A DNA stretch of 64,000 nt from the NCBI GenBank assembly GCA_015063905.1, contig SVTF01000009.1, positions 1-64,000 of the forward strand. Reading direction: 5' to 3'. Below the pieces are notes generated by a model. It saw only the letters and a program-made list of their open reading frames with translations. It was not told the DNA's origin and made no database searches. This document shows positions 7,968 to 16,804 of this stretch, piece by piece. Source of the DNA: Oscillospiraceae bacterium. Its GTDB lineage: Bacteria; Bacillota; Clostridia; Oscillospirales; CAG-272. Every line of letters starts with the position of its first letter. The first letter of the stretch is position 1. Position numbers and translations under genes: made by a program.

Positions 7968-9759
7968 TTGCGCTCACCTCCTCCTTGGAGTCTGCGTCGT
8001 CCAGTCTTTGCAGGTCGACCATGTTCCGATAATCGGGACAACGCTCGTAAAGATCCATGTGACGGCCAACGTCAACCACCGCGCCCTTGTCGATAAAGAT
8101 TATCTTATCCATTTGCTCGATGGTGCTTATACGGTGAGCGATGAGTATGGTGGTTTTACCCTTGCGCATATCGCGGAGATTTTGCAATATTGTCTTTTCT
8201 GTTTTGACGTCAACGGCGGAAACCGAGTCATCCAGAATGAGAATGGGAGCATCTTTCATAAGGGCGCGAGCAATGGATATTCTTTGCTTTTGACCGCCCG
8301 AAACAGTTACTCCGCGTTCTCCGAGAACGCTCTTATATTGCTCGGGGAAATCCACTATATTATCGTGAACGTCCGCCATTTTTGCGGCGAGCTCAATTTT
8401 ATCCGAGGACACGTCGTCGGATGCAAAGGCTATGTTGTTTTCTATCGTGTCGGAAAACAGGAAATTGTCCTGGGGGACGTAAGCCGCAGCGGCTCTGACC
8501 GATTTTATGGATATTGTGTTTATGTCCTTGCCGTCAATAAACAATGTTCCGTCGGGAACGTTATAGGTGCGCAAAATAAGATCCACCAGCGTTGTTTTTC
8601 CCGAACCGGTGCGTCCGATAATACCTACATTTTCGCCGGCGTTGATCTTGAATGAAACGTTGGTGAGCGCGTCGAATCGCTCCTCGTCGCCGGGATAGCA
8701 GAATGTGAGATTTCTGAACTCAATATTGCCTTTGATATTGTCTATGCGCTCAGCGCCTTGCGAGTCTTTTACGTCTATTTCAGCATCCAGAAGCTCACTT
8801 ATGCGCTTAAGGGAAGCCTTGCCTTGCGCGTGCATGCCGATAAGCTCGCTTACCGCCATAACAGGCCAGATGATAGCGTTAAAGTACCCGATAAATTCAA
8901 CAAGCTTACCCGCATCAAAGGTTTGCGTGTAAACGAGATATCCGCCGTATCCGATTATAACGCATACCACGGTTTCAATAAATAAAGTCAGACATACGTG
9001 CAAAAGCATGGATAGCTTTGTGTAATCAACGTTGGTGTCCTCGTTATTTTTACTGAGCTTTTTGAATTGCCAAAGCTCATGAGCCTCCTTGACAAATGCC
9101 TTGACCACGGCGATTCCCGCAAAGGTCTCTTGCGCAAAGTCGGAGAGGGAGGAGAACGCCGCCTGACGCTTGTCCCACTTTTGAGTCATGTATTTGCCCA
9201 CGATAAGTGACGCCGCAAGCAAAAATGCCATGGGGATAAGGCAGAGAAGCGTAAGAGAAAGGTTCATGCGAGCCATTTTGATTATCGCCATTATTCCAAG
9301 CACAACGGCATCAAAGAACATCATGATTCCCCAGCCAAAGCACTCTTGTACGGTTTCGAGGTCATTGGTGAAAAAGGACATAAGGTTTCCAACCTTGTTG
9401 ACCTGATAGTACTGCTGAGATAGATCCTTGCAACGATCAAACATGCGGCTGCGCAGATCGGTCTCCACCTTTATTCCCGAGCCAAAAAAGCAGATTCTCC
9501 AGAGGAATCTACCAAAAACGAGTCCGAGAATTACAATCAACATAGGAGAGCAGATGTGCTCCAATACAAAATTCATATCAAAGGAATAGGCTACGCCGTC
9601 TTTGATGACCTTACCGTTTGAAATTCCGTTAATGACTAACTGATAAAGTTCGGGTATGACCAGCTGCATATAATCGACCAAAAGCAGAGCTAAAAAGCCG
9701 AGCAGCAGCACGGGGGAATATCTCAAATAGTATCGGTTGATGTGTTTTCCAAATATCAA
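7960..9759 (-). CDS. heterodimeric ABC exporter, subunit with degenerate Walker B
   Basis: A 599-residue half-transporter with exporter membrane domain and ATPase domain: Walker A GRTGSGKT, signature VSGGQKQR, Walker B ILILDDSV, in which Asp replaces the catalytic Glu. I use the TTG at 9759 as start because a perfect GGGAGGTGAT site ends six bases before it; an in-frame ATG at 9876 would lie upstream of both this site and the promoter -35. The first residues are then MIFGKHINRYYLRYSP. It is the first gene of a two-gene operon with the 6072-7967 subunit. The degenerate site pairs this Asp with the partner's FSAGQ, as known for heterodimeric exporters. Confidence 0.92.
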   Translation of the reverse strand: MIFGKHINRYYLRYSPVLLLGFLALLLVDYMQLVIPELYQLVINGISNGKVIKDGVAYSFDMNFVLEHICSPMLIVILGLVFGRFLWRICFFGSGIKVETDLRSRMFDRCKDLSQQYYQVNKVGNLMSFFTNDLETVQECFGWGIMMFFDAVVLGIMAIIKMARMNLSLTLLCLIPMAFLLAASLIVGKYMTQKWDKRQAAFSSLSDFAQETFAGIAVVKAFVKEAHELWQFKKLSKNNEDTNVDYTKLSMLLHVCLTLFIETVVCVIIGYGGYLVYTQTFDAGKLVEFIGYFNAIIWPVMAVSELIGMHAQGKASLKRISELLDAEIDVKDSQGAERIDNIKGNIEFRNLTFCYPGDEERFDALTNVSFKINAGENVGIIGRTGSGKTTLVDLILRTYNVPDGTLFIDGKDINTISIKSVRAAAAYVPQDNFLFSDTIENNIAFASDDVSSDKIELAAKMADVHDNIVDFPEQYKSVLGERGVTVSGGQKQRISIARALMKDAPILILDDSVSAVDVKTEKTILQNLRDMRKGKTTILIAHRISTIEQMDKIIFIDKGAVVDVGRHMDLYERCPDYRNMVDLQRLDDADSKEEVSANA

Positions 9760-9808
9760 GAAATCACCTCCCAATATATATAAACTAAATATACATAATA
9801 CAAAATCC

Positions 9809-9837
9809 ATTTTATCATACGGAGCGAGATTTGTCAA
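9809..9837 (-). promoter_or_regulatory. sigma-A promoter of the ABC exporter operon
   Basis: Minus-strand TTGACA (9832-9837), 17-bp spacer, TAAAAT (9809-9814). The leader to the TTG start is about 40 bases, which supports the TTG start. Confidence 0.85.
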
Positions 9838-9879
9838 TATATGCGGATAAATATTGTGTTGCAAATAGACGCGCACGTC

Positions 9880-9916
9880 AAAAAAAGGCTTCGCTTGGTG
9901 TGCCTGCGATAAAGCA
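9880..9916. repeat. 37-bp repeat, left copy
   Basis: The core AAAAAGGCTTCGCTTGG is followed by GTGTGCCTGCGATAAAGC. It matches the reverse complement of 11851-11887 with about four differences over 37 bases. The two inverted copies bracket the sigma-factor gene. Confidence 0.7.
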
Positions 9917-9938
9917 GGGTCATAAGCTAAATAAAATT

Positions 9939-9974
9939 ACCGCCGAGAGCGACCATACGGTTACTCTCGGCGGT
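9939..9974 (-). terminator. terminator of the sigma-factor gene
   Basis: An 11-bp perfect stem (ACCGCCGAGAG / CTCTCGGCGGT) begins 8 bases past the stop; on the minus strand it is followed by AATTTTATTT. Confidence 0.85.
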
Positions 9975-9981
9975 ATCATTA

Positions 9982-11646
9982 TTAGCTTTGTACTATAAGC
10001 GTAGTAAGAGCTTTTCTCTGCTCCTCGGTGGGCAGCTTTAGTTTACCGTTATTCAAAAGTGCAACGATACAATGCAGCAAGAAATATCCGTCAGAGTGGA
10101 AGACGTACTGCAGCTCAAATTCCTTGATCTTTTGCAGGTGTGCAGGCACAGATTCTTTGATAGCCTTTGCATAAGGTGCTTTGATCGCATCAAACTGTTC
10201 TTTATATTTTGCCTTAATGCGCCCACCGATTGTAAGCAGCTCACGCTGCACATTCTTGTCGGTCAGCACAACAATCTGCCATGCGGTCTTGAAACAGCCG
10301 TCGTAATCTCCCCAAAACTTAATATATCCGCGCTCGGACAGCCACGCGTAGTCTTCCTTGGAAAGCAAATTTTCCTGTTCATGTTGATAGAGCGAAAGCA
10401 CGCGCTTGGCATCATCCGCATATACGAAAAAGCCTTTGTAATCCCCACGATTTGACCACTCACTATCGATCTGCCACAATATCCTGCCGTCGAGCTCGTT
10501 CCACATAGGTCCGCACCAATTATTCATATACACGTAGTCCTTGGGCAGCACCACTGCATCAGGAACGATCGACGCATGGAAAATATTATGTCCGCCGTCT
10601 GGACGGATGGTGGCGACTTCTTCAAAGGTCACGTGCTTGTCCATCAAGTCCTCGCCCGACCATGCGGCAATATACGGAATCAGCGACCACAAAAGAAAGT
10701 TATGATCTCTTTGCGGCGCATCTTTGGTGGATCCGGGCAGTGTGTGGTTGCAGAAAATTCGCTCGTCGTCCAATATTCCGACGCTTGTCAGCTCGTCAAA
10801 CAGATCGTTTGCAAACAGCTCTGCCGCCTTTTTGTACATGTCGTCCTGCATGAACAGTAGCTCTGCCGTCAGCTCGTTGATGCAGAAATTGATCAGATAT
10901 CGATCATTTTGCTTGACTAAAAAGCCATATTCCTCTAAAATATCCACCTCTGTTTCCACATAAACGGGTGATACACCCAGGTCGTCTGCAATTTCGTTGA
11001 CAGTCTTTGCGGTATTTCTGACGCAGTAGCAAATGTTCTGTGGCAGGCTTGAACGAAAAAATTCGTCTGGATTGCGGTTGCCTGCAGAACCATTAATGCC
11101 GTATCCGTTGAATTTGATTGGATGAAATTTCAATTCACTTGTTTTTCTCATGGTATCCATACCTCTTTTCAATTCTTTTTTTGCTTCAAACAAGTGCCAT
11201 TTGACTGTGCCGAGAGGAATATCCAAATCATTAGCAATATCGGCTTGTTTGCGATTTTCAAAATAGTACGCAATCACGATCTTTCGCTGAAGCTTTGAAA
11301 GATACGCTATTTCGCTCTGCAATCTACGAATAGTATCAGCATTGTCGTCATTTGCCAGCATTGAGTCGGGATCGGAAATGATCTCCGCCACCTCGTCAAT
11401 AGATACGCCAATAACGCTTTTTGCAGCATCTCTATAGTAATTACTGAGCGCATTATGCGCAATCGTCCAAATGAATTTGCCGACATCCCCGATATCATCC
11501 TTAATGAGTAGTGCGCGGAACGCTTTTAATACGATATCCTGCGAAAGATCTTCTGCATCTTGTGCGTTTTTGCACCGCTTGAGCGCAAATCCAAATATGG
11601 GTTTTAGATATTCAGATATAATCTTTTCAGCGTCTTGTCTGTTCAC
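9982..11646 (-). CDS. ECF-like sigma factor with long C-terminal extension
   Basis: A 554-residue protein starting at GTG 11646 behind GAGGT. Residues ~8-80 match sigma region 2 (AQDAEDLSQDIVLKAFRAL) and ~105-165 region 4 (LSKLQRKIVIAYYFENRKQADIA, then GTVKWHLFEAKKELKRG). An ordinary ECF factor would end near residue 170. Here ~200-255 form a second winged-helix-like segment (TVNEIADDLGVSPVYVETEV, EEYGFLVK), as in ArsR or MarR proteins, and ~260-554 are an unrecognised, Trp- and Cys-containing domain. No anti-sigma gene is adjacent, so the extension probably controls the factor or senses a signal; this is inference. The gene stands alone, ends with its own terminator and is bracketed by inverted 37-bp repeats. 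Confidence 0.85.
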   Translation of the reverse strand: MNRQDAEKIISEYLKPIFGFALKRCKNAQDAEDLSQDIVLKAFRALLIKDDIGDVGKFIWTIAHNALSNYYRDAAKSVIGVSIDEVAEIISDPDSMLANDDNADTIRRLQSEIAYLSKLQRKIVIAYYFENRKQADIANDLDIPLGTVKWHLFEAKKELKRGMDTMRKTSELKFHPIKFNGYGINGSAGNRNPDEFFRSSLPQNICYCVRNTAKTVNEIADDLGVSPVYVETEVDILEEYGFLVKQNDRYLINFCINELTAELLFMQDDMYKKAAELFANDLFDELTSVGILDDERIFCNHTLPGSTKDAPQRDHNFLLWSLIPYIAAWSGEDLMDKHVTFEEVATIRPDGGHNIFHASIVPDAVVLPKDYVYMNNWCGPMWNELDGRILWQIDSEWSNRGDYKGFFVYADDAKRVLSLYQHEQENLLSKEDYAWLSERGYIKFWGDYDGCFKTAWQIVVLTDKNVQRELLTIGGRIKAKYKEQFDAIKAPYAKAIKESVPAHLQKIKEFELQYVFHSDGYFLLHCIVALLNNGKLKLPTEEQRKALTTLIVQS

Positions 11647-11801
11647 TTGTTTGTACCTCGTTGAAAGCTTTCACCCATATAGACACGGATTTCCCGAAAG
11701 GTTGGAACTTTTTTATAATTATATCATAAATTTGTTATTTAATCCACTCAATTAGCATATGTTTCGCTTTTGTGTCCGCAAAAGCAGTGCTTGTCAAAAA
11801 A

Positions 11802-11828
11802 GGACAGAGAAAACAAGATTCTCTGTCC
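11802..11828. terminator. bidirectional terminator
   Basis: A 10-bp stem (GGACAGAGAA / TTCTCTGTCC, 7-base loop) is preceded by A6 and followed by T5. It ends the GH2 operon on the minus strand and insulates the sigma-factor gene. Confidence 0.75.
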
Positions 11829-11850
11829 TTTTTCCAGTCTGTAGGCAGAT

Positions 11851-11887
11851 GCCGCTCTATCGCAGGCGCGCCAAGCGAAGCCTTTTT
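11851..11887. repeat. 37-bp repeat, right copy (inverted)
   Basis: This is the reverse complement of 9880-9916 with about four differences: it reads CTATCGCAGGCGCGCC, then AAGCGAAGCCTTTTT. Confidence 0.7.
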
Positions 11888-11902
11888 ATATTTTTTGGAA
11901 GC

Positions 11903-13645
11903 TTATTTGGAAACAGCATCAAATGCCTCGAAAAGCTCACTTGCAAGAGCTAACATTTTTTCCGCTCTTACCTTGCACACCTGTCGGTCATAGGTCAAAA
12001 GTCCATTGGTTTCATCCTCAACGTCACTGACTTGGGTGTATATGGTGGCGCAAAGCCCGTTCTGCGTTATTTGAGGGATCACTTGCTCGCGGTATAGTTT
12101 GCATAGGGCGTCCTCAAACGCGGATTGTGACTCCATGGTGGAGTAACCGTAGTTTTTGTCAAGATTGAATACGTGATCCTCTGCTCGCAATGAATAGCCG
12201 CCGAATTCAGAAAGGACCAGGGGTCTGTCCTGCCTGCCTTTGAGCTTTAACGGCTTGAAGTAGATGTGATGACTGTCAACGTCGCTATGCTTTCCAAAAA
12301 ACCATCCCGACGTAGCGTCGAATATTCGGGTCTTATCGCAGGCTTTGAGCAGCTTATAATTCTCGTCCGCGTCAAACTGCCCCCAGCCCTCGTTGAATAC
12401 CGTGTAGTAAATAACGGACGGGTGATTGTATAGCAAGGAGATCGTGTCTTTGGAGTTTTCAATAAAGTGCTTGCGGCGCAGCTTGGTTGCTCTGTGTGTG
12501 ATTCCACGCTTGAGGCCGATGGTGGGCAGAGCGGTATCAAGCAAAAAGCTATAATTACCGCTATTCACCATGTCTTGAAAAACAAGCATACCGTATTTGT
12601 CACAGTAATAATAGAAAAGCTCGTGCTCAATCTTGATGTGCTTGCGCAGGGTGTTGAATCCCAGTGCCTTCATCTCTTTAATGTCGTATAAGAGACCGTC
12701 GGGCGATGCGGGAGTGTAAATCCCGTCGGGAAAATAGCCTTGATCAAGCAGACCGTGACAGAAATAGGGCTTGCCGTTAAGACAAATAAAGCTTTTTTGG
12801 TTTCTCTTTTCTATAGAGACAGTACGGAGCGCAAAATATGAGCGCACTGTATCTGTGCCGTCTGAGATCTCAAATTCGTAAAGATGGGGAGTCTCTGGAG
12901 TCCATAGCTGCGGCTTTTCGGGCTTGAAGGAAACGGATGATCCCGAAAAGGATTGCTTTATCACCTTGTCGCCGTCAAAAAACGTGGCGATCTTGTTATT
13001 TTTTCCGCCGCGCATTTCAATAGTAACACTATCAAGAGTGGGGGTGATGTGGAGCATTTGAATATAGTTTTTTGGAACGATCTCCAGCCATACCGCCTTC
13101 CATATTCCGCTTATCGGCGTGTACCACATGCCTCCGCGGTCATGCTTTTGCTTACCCCACGCTAATTCTCGGTCAAGCTCATCGCGCACTTCTACGACAA
13201 GGACGTTGTTTTGCGTCATAACGCATTCGGTAACGTCAAGCTCAAAAGGCAGATAACCCCCAACGTGCTCCGAAAACTCATGATCGTTCAGCGTGACCGC
13301 GGCTATCTGATCCACGGCGTCAAAATGCATTATCACGCGCTGATCCTTGTTTGTGGAGGGAAGGGCGAAGCTTATTTCGTAAACATATCTTTCGCCGCGA
13401 GCAAGCTGACGCTCTATGCCGGAAATGCGTGATTCGGGGGGAAAGGGAACCTGTATGTTTCCTAAACGCTGCGTTTTGCCATCCGCGCTTCTTACCGACA
13501 GCTTCCACTCTCCGCAAAGTGAGATGTAGGAATCTCGGCGCAGCTGCGGGCGGGGATATTCGGTCTGCCAGGAGGTTGTTTGAGAGCCCGCATCCTCAAA
13601 GGGTGTTTTGAGTGCGCAAAGGCGGGGTTGTTTTTTATTTGACAT
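11903..13645 (-). CDS. glycoside hydrolase family 2 enzyme
   Basis: A 580-residue protein without a signal peptide. The order is GH2 sugar-binding sandwich (~35-200), immunoglobulin-like domain (~200-290) and TIM barrel (~290-570). The acid/base Glu is in FNEGWGQFD and the nucleophile Glu in VLSEFGGY. GH2 enzymes are beta-galactosidases, beta-glucuronidases or beta-mannosidases; the specificity cannot be settled by eye. It is shorter than E. coli LacZ and close to beta-glucuronidase length. The ATG overlaps the stop of the upstream MFS gene (TAATG), so the enzyme is translationally coupled to the transporter and very likely hydrolyses what that transporter imports. Confidence 0.92.
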   Translation of the reverse strand: MSNKKQPRLCALKTPFEDAGSQTTSWQTEYPRPQLRRDSYISLCGEWKLSVRSADGKTQRLGNIQVPFPPESRISGIERQLARGERYVYEISFALPSTNKDQRVIMHFDAVDQIAAVTLNDHEFSEHVGGYLPFELDVTECVMTQNNVLVVEVRDELDRELAWGKQKHDRGGMWYTPISGIWKAVWLEIVPKNYIQMLHITPTLDSVTIEMRGGKNNKIATFFDGDKVIKQSFSGSSVSFKPEKPQLWTPETPHLYEFEISDGTDTVRSYFALRTVSIEKRNQKSFICLNGKPYFCHGLLDQGYFPDGIYTPASPDGLLYDIKEMKALGFNTLRKHIKIEHELFYYYCDKYGMLVFQDMVNSGNYSFLLDTALPTIGLKRGITHRATKLRRKHFIENSKDTISLLYNHPSVIYYTVFNEGWGQFDADENYKLLKACDKTRIFDATSGWFFGKHSDVDSHHIYFKPLKLKGRQDRPLVLSEFGGYSLRAEDHVFNLDKNYGYSTMESQSAFEDALCKLYREQVIPQITQNGLCATIYTQVSDVEDETNGLLTYDRQVCKVRAEKMLALASELFEAFDAVSK

Positions 13646-14952
13646 TACTCATTCTCCTTTGATAAAGGCTTTTTCTTATTAACGACCTCGCGCGCGATAA
13701 GTACCGCGGCTAATATCGCAATGGGTACGAGCGCGCCAAGGAAAATGTTTGCGTTGGGGATAAAGGATTGTGTGCCGTCGTTATTTAATATGACCTCCGC
13801 ATTGGAGAGTATCAGCTTGCCGATAAACGGACCTATGATTCCGGGGACCAGAACCTGCGAGAATATGCGTACTCCCTGCAGCATTCCCGCCTTACCCTGC
13901 GGGGTGAGGTCGCGGATCTTTGCGCCAAACACCGCCATTCCCGCAAGATATCCGGACATCATAAAGAGAGAGCCAACAAAAACGGGAAGCTTTGTGCGGA
14001 AGATGAAAAGCATAACAAAGCCGACGATCAGCCACGCGATAGAAAACGCACCCGCAAAGGAAAAGCCTTTTTTGTCATAAACCCTGCCCCAAAACGCGGT
14101 CACTACGGAGGCAAGAATGATGGCGGGCGCCATAACCAAGACGTAATCGGTCATTTTCAGCGACACCTCATAGTAAATGATGAGATATGGCATAAAGATT
14201 TGAATCGCGATATTGAATATGATAAACAGAACAAGATAGAAATAAAACGAGGGATTTGCGCGCACGGTGGATGGACGGAATCCGTAAATGATATTTTGCA
14301 GATATCCCGTTTCGCTTGGTCTGATACCGTTATCTTTGATAAGAAAGAAGCCGAGAACACCTATGGCGATAACGGCTATACCTATAATGGAGAAGATTAG
14401 CGTCCAGCTGTCGCTCTTGTCGAGATCAAACGCCATAAATCCGCCAAAAACAGCCAAAATAGCCACTAATGGCATCATGGCGTTTATACCTTCCGCAGAG
14501 CCTCTGTTGGATGCGTCGGTAGAGTCGGTGAGCCAGGCGTTAAATGCCGCGTCGTTAGCGGACGAGCCAAAGAACGTCATAATGCAGTCAAGGGTGATGG
14601 TCAACGTTACGCCGATGCTTGCCGCGCTGGCGGCAGCGGGAAAGACGGCGGAGATCAGATCGAGCTTGAGCAGCGCAAACGCGAAGATAGATATGCCCCA
14701 AAGAATATATCCGCCCGAAATAAATACGCGGCGCTTGCCGAGCTTGTCTGAAAGAGCACCGATAAAAACCGTGGTGACCGTTGCGGCGATGGCGCTTGCC
14801 GCAACCATAAGAGAGATGTCGGATGCCGACGCGTTGAACATTTTGTAGATAAAAACGTTGAGATACATATTCTCAACCACCCACGCGATCTGTCCCATAA
14901 GGGAAAACAGAACGAGGGCAAGCCAGAATCTGCTGTTCAGCTTTGATTTCAT
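13645..14952 (-). CDS. MFS transporter, probable glycoside importer
   Basis: A 435-residue major facilitator protein with 12 hydrophobic segments and the loop 2-3 motif GALSDKLGKRR. The first helix (GQIAWVVENMYLNVFIYKMF) resembles the sucrose/SLC45-like and GPH-type sugar carriers found beside glycosidases in Firmicutes. It is the first gene of a two-gene operon with the GH2 enzyme, sharing the TAATG stop-start. I infer import of an intact glycoside or disaccharide by cation symport. It starts at ATG 14952 and has a consensus promoter 36 bases upstream. Confidence 0.88.
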   Translation of the reverse strand: MKSKLNSRFWLALVLFSLMGQIAWVVENMYLNVFIYKMFNASASDISLMVAASAIAATVTTVFIGALSDKLGKRRVFISGGYILWGISIFAFALLKLDLISAVFPAAASAASIGVTLTITLDCIMTFFGSSANDAAFNAWLTDSTDASNRGSAEGINAMMPLVAILAVFGGFMAFDLDKSDSWTLIFSIIGIAVIAIGVLGFFLIKDNGIRPSETGYLQNIIYGFRPSTVRANPSFYFYLVLFIIFNIAIQIFMPYLIIYYEVSLKMTDYVLVMAPAIILASVVTAFWGRVYDKKGFSFAGAFSIAWLIVGFVMLFIFRTKLPVFVGSLFMMSGYLAGMAVFGAKIRDLTPQGKAGMLQGVRIFSQVLVPGIIGPFIGKLILSNAEVILNNDGTQSFIPNANIFLGALVPIAILAAVLIAREVVNKKKPLSKENE

Positions 14953-14987
14953 AATTATTCGCTTCCTTTATCATTCGTTACATTTTG

Positions 14988-15016
14988 ATTTTACCATAAA
15001 CATTTCTGCTTGTCAA
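14988..15016 (-). promoter_or_regulatory. sigma-A promoter of the MFS-GH2 operon
   Basis: Minus-strand TTGACA (15011-15016), 17-bp spacer, TAAAAT (14988-14993). Confidence 0.85.
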
Positions 15017-15109
15017 CGACGGCGCGACTGATTTTATCAGCCAATACAGGAATAAAAAGGCAACGCCAAAAAAATCCGTCGCAGGAGAAGGAAAAATTCT
15101 AATAGCTTA

Positions 15110-15138
15110 TTGACTTATTGAAAAAAACGTGATATAAT
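15110..15138 (+). promoter_or_regulatory. sigma-A promoter of the SCIFF peptide gene
   Basis: TTGACT (15110-15115), 17-bp spacer, TATAAT (15133-15138). Confidence 0.88.
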
Positions 15139-15176
15139 GATGTGTAATTAATAAACCTTTAACGGAGGAAACCACT

Positions 15177-15323
15177 ATGAAGCGTATTAAAACACTTGAT
15201 ACAAAGAACCTTTGCGAAACCGCTAAGAATGGCGGTTGCGGCGAGTGCCAGACCTCTTGCCAGTCCGCTTGCAAGACTTCCTGCGGTATAGCCAATCAGC
15301 AGTGCGAGAATTCTCACAAGTGA
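15177..15323 (+). CDS. scfA: SCIFF ranthipeptide precursor
   Basis: A 48-residue peptide (ATG 15177, ACGGAGGA site at 15162-15169) starting MKRIKTLDTKNLCETA, with the diagnostic core CGECQTSCQSACKTSC. Seven Cys are present (residues 13, 21, 24, 28, 32, 36, 43); six of them fit the SCIFF pattern of six cysteines in about 45 residues. SCIFF peptides are precursors of ranthipeptides, with thioether bridges from Cys sulphur to non-alpha carbons made by the adjacent radical SAM enzyme. The family is nearly universal in Clostridia, and ranthipeptides have been linked to cell-density signalling. The gene has its own promoter and its own terminator, with the maturase just beyond. Confidence 0.95.
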   Translation: MKRIKTLDTKNLCETAKNGGCGECQTSCQSACKTSCGIANQQCENSHK

Positions 15324-15331
15324 GATAAAAA

Positions 15332-15352
15332 ATGCCGCCGGGATGGCGGCAT
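15332..15352 (+). terminator. terminator between SCIFF peptide and maturase
   Basis: An 8-bp GC-rich stem (ATGCCGCC / GGCGGCAT) is followed by TTTTTG. It lies between scfA and scfB, and no separate promoter is evident before scfB, so the maturase is probably made by read-through. Confidence 0.8.
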
Positions 15353-15393
15353 TTTTGATGATTTTTGAAAACAGCTAATAACGGGAGATAAAT

Positions 15394-16779
15394 ATGACAC
15401 ATTGTTACAAGCTGGGCGGCTTGAATATTGTTCTGGACATATATTCGGGATCTGTCCACGTGGTCGATGACGTGGTGTACGACGTTATAGAAATGTACGA
15501 GAGCCACGAAAAAGAAGAAATAATCGCTTCTATGCTTAAAAAGTATGCCGATGATGAAACGGTAACGCGCCAAGAGCTTGAGGAATGCTTTGACGATCTT
15601 GAGACGCTCAAAGCCGAAGGGAAGCTTTTCTCATTCGATAGCTTTGAAGGCATGGCGGGCAAGCTTAAGGAGAGAAGCGCGGGGGTTGTAAAGGCACTTT
15701 GTCTGCATATTGCTCACACCTGCAACCTTAACTGCTCGTATTGCTTCGCAAGTCAAGGCAAATATCACGGAGAGAGAGCCTTGATGAGCTTTGAGGTAGG
15801 CAAGCAGGCGCTTGATTTTTTGGTCGCCAATTCAAAGGGAAGACGCAATCTTGAGGTGGACTTTTTCGGCGGCGAGCCGCTTATGAATTTTGACGTTGTC
15901 AAACAGCTTGTGGCTTATGCCCGTTCAATAGAAAAGGACGCGGGCAAGAATTTCCGCTTTACGCTCACCACAAACGGCGTGCTTATCGACGACGACGTTA
16001 TCGAATTCGCCAACAAAGAATGCTCAAACGTGGTTTTGAGCCTTGACGGACGCCGCGAGGTACATGACCGCTATCGCGTTGACTACGCGGGCAGGGGAAG
16101 TTGGGACAAGATCGTCCCCAAGTTCCAAAGGCTCGTAGAGGCGCGAGAGGGTAAGAATTACTATATGCGCGGAACGTTTACGCACGCAAATCCCGATTTT
16201 CTTGAGGATATAAAGACGATGCTTGATCTTGGCTTTAACGAGCTTAGCATGGAGCCCGTGGTTTGCGCGGAGGATGATCCCTCAGCGCTGACACGCGAGG
16301 ACCTCCCCATAGTGCTTGAGCAATACGAAAAGTTGGCCGAGCTTATGCTTGAGCGCCATAGAGATGGAAAGCCTTTTACGTTTTATCATTACATGATCGA
16401 CTTGAAGGGCGGTCCCTGCATATACAAGCGTATTTCGGGCTGCGGATCGGGAACCGAGTATATGGCAGTTACCCCTTGGGGCGACCTCTATCCCTGCCAC
16501 CAGTTCGTAGGCGAGGAGAAATTCAAGCTTGGAAACGTGTTTGATGGCGTAACCAATACGGAGGCTCAAAAGGATTTCGCGTCATGTAACGTTTATTCGC
16601 GCCCCGAGTGCGCGGATTGCTGGGCAAAGCTGTATTGCTCGGGCGGTTGCGCGGCAAACGCGTATCACGCGACGGGATCTGTTAACGGAGTTTACAAATA
16701 CGGCTGTGAGTTGTTCCGCAAGAGAATGGAATGCGCGATAATGCTTGAGGTTGCAAAAACGCTTGACAGCGAAAAATAA
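15394..16779 (+). CDS. scfB: radical SAM/SPASM maturase of SCIFF
   Basis: A 461-residue enzyme. Residues ~1-75 form the peptide-binding (RRE-like) region; the radical SAM cluster motif CNLNCSYCF begins at about residue 110; the C-terminal SPASM domain holds the auxiliary cluster cysteines (CIYKRISGCGSG, YPCHQF, CNVYSRPECADC, YCSGGC, GCELF). It reductively cleaves SAM and forms thioether bridges in the SCIFF peptide encoded 70 bases upstream, as characterised for the Clostridium thermocellum homologue CteB. Start ATG 15394 follows ACGGGAGATAAAT. It is a full-length family member. Confidence 0.95.
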   Translation: MTHCYKLGGLNIVLDIYSGSVHVVDDVVYDVIEMYESHEKEEIIASMLKKYADDETVTRQELEECFDDLETLKAEGKLFSFDSFEGMAGKLKERSAGVVKALCLHIAHTCNLNCSYCFASQGKYHGERALMSFEVGKQALDFLVANSKGRRNLEVDFFGGEPLMNFDVVKQLVAYARSIEKDAGKNFRFTLTTNGVLIDDDVIEFANKECSNVVLSLDGRREVHDRYRVDYAGRGSWDKIVPKFQRLVEAREGKNYYMRGTFTHANPDFLEDIKTMLDLGFNELSMEPVVCAEDDPSALTREDLPIVLEQYEKLAELMLERHRDGKPFTFYHYMIDLKGGPCIYKRISGCGSGTEYMAVTPWGDLYPCHQFVGEEKFKLGNVFDGVTNTEAQKDFASCNVYSRPECADCWAKLYCSGGCAANAYHATGSVNGVYKYGCELFRKRMECAIMLEVAKTLDSEK

Positions 16780-16804
16780 AATCATAAAGAAAGGACGCAA
16801 CGGC

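Noticed and set aside
9760..9876. ATG start at 9876 for the ABC subunit
   Set aside because: It would put the promoter and the perfect ribosome site inside the coding region; TTG at 9759 is better supported.
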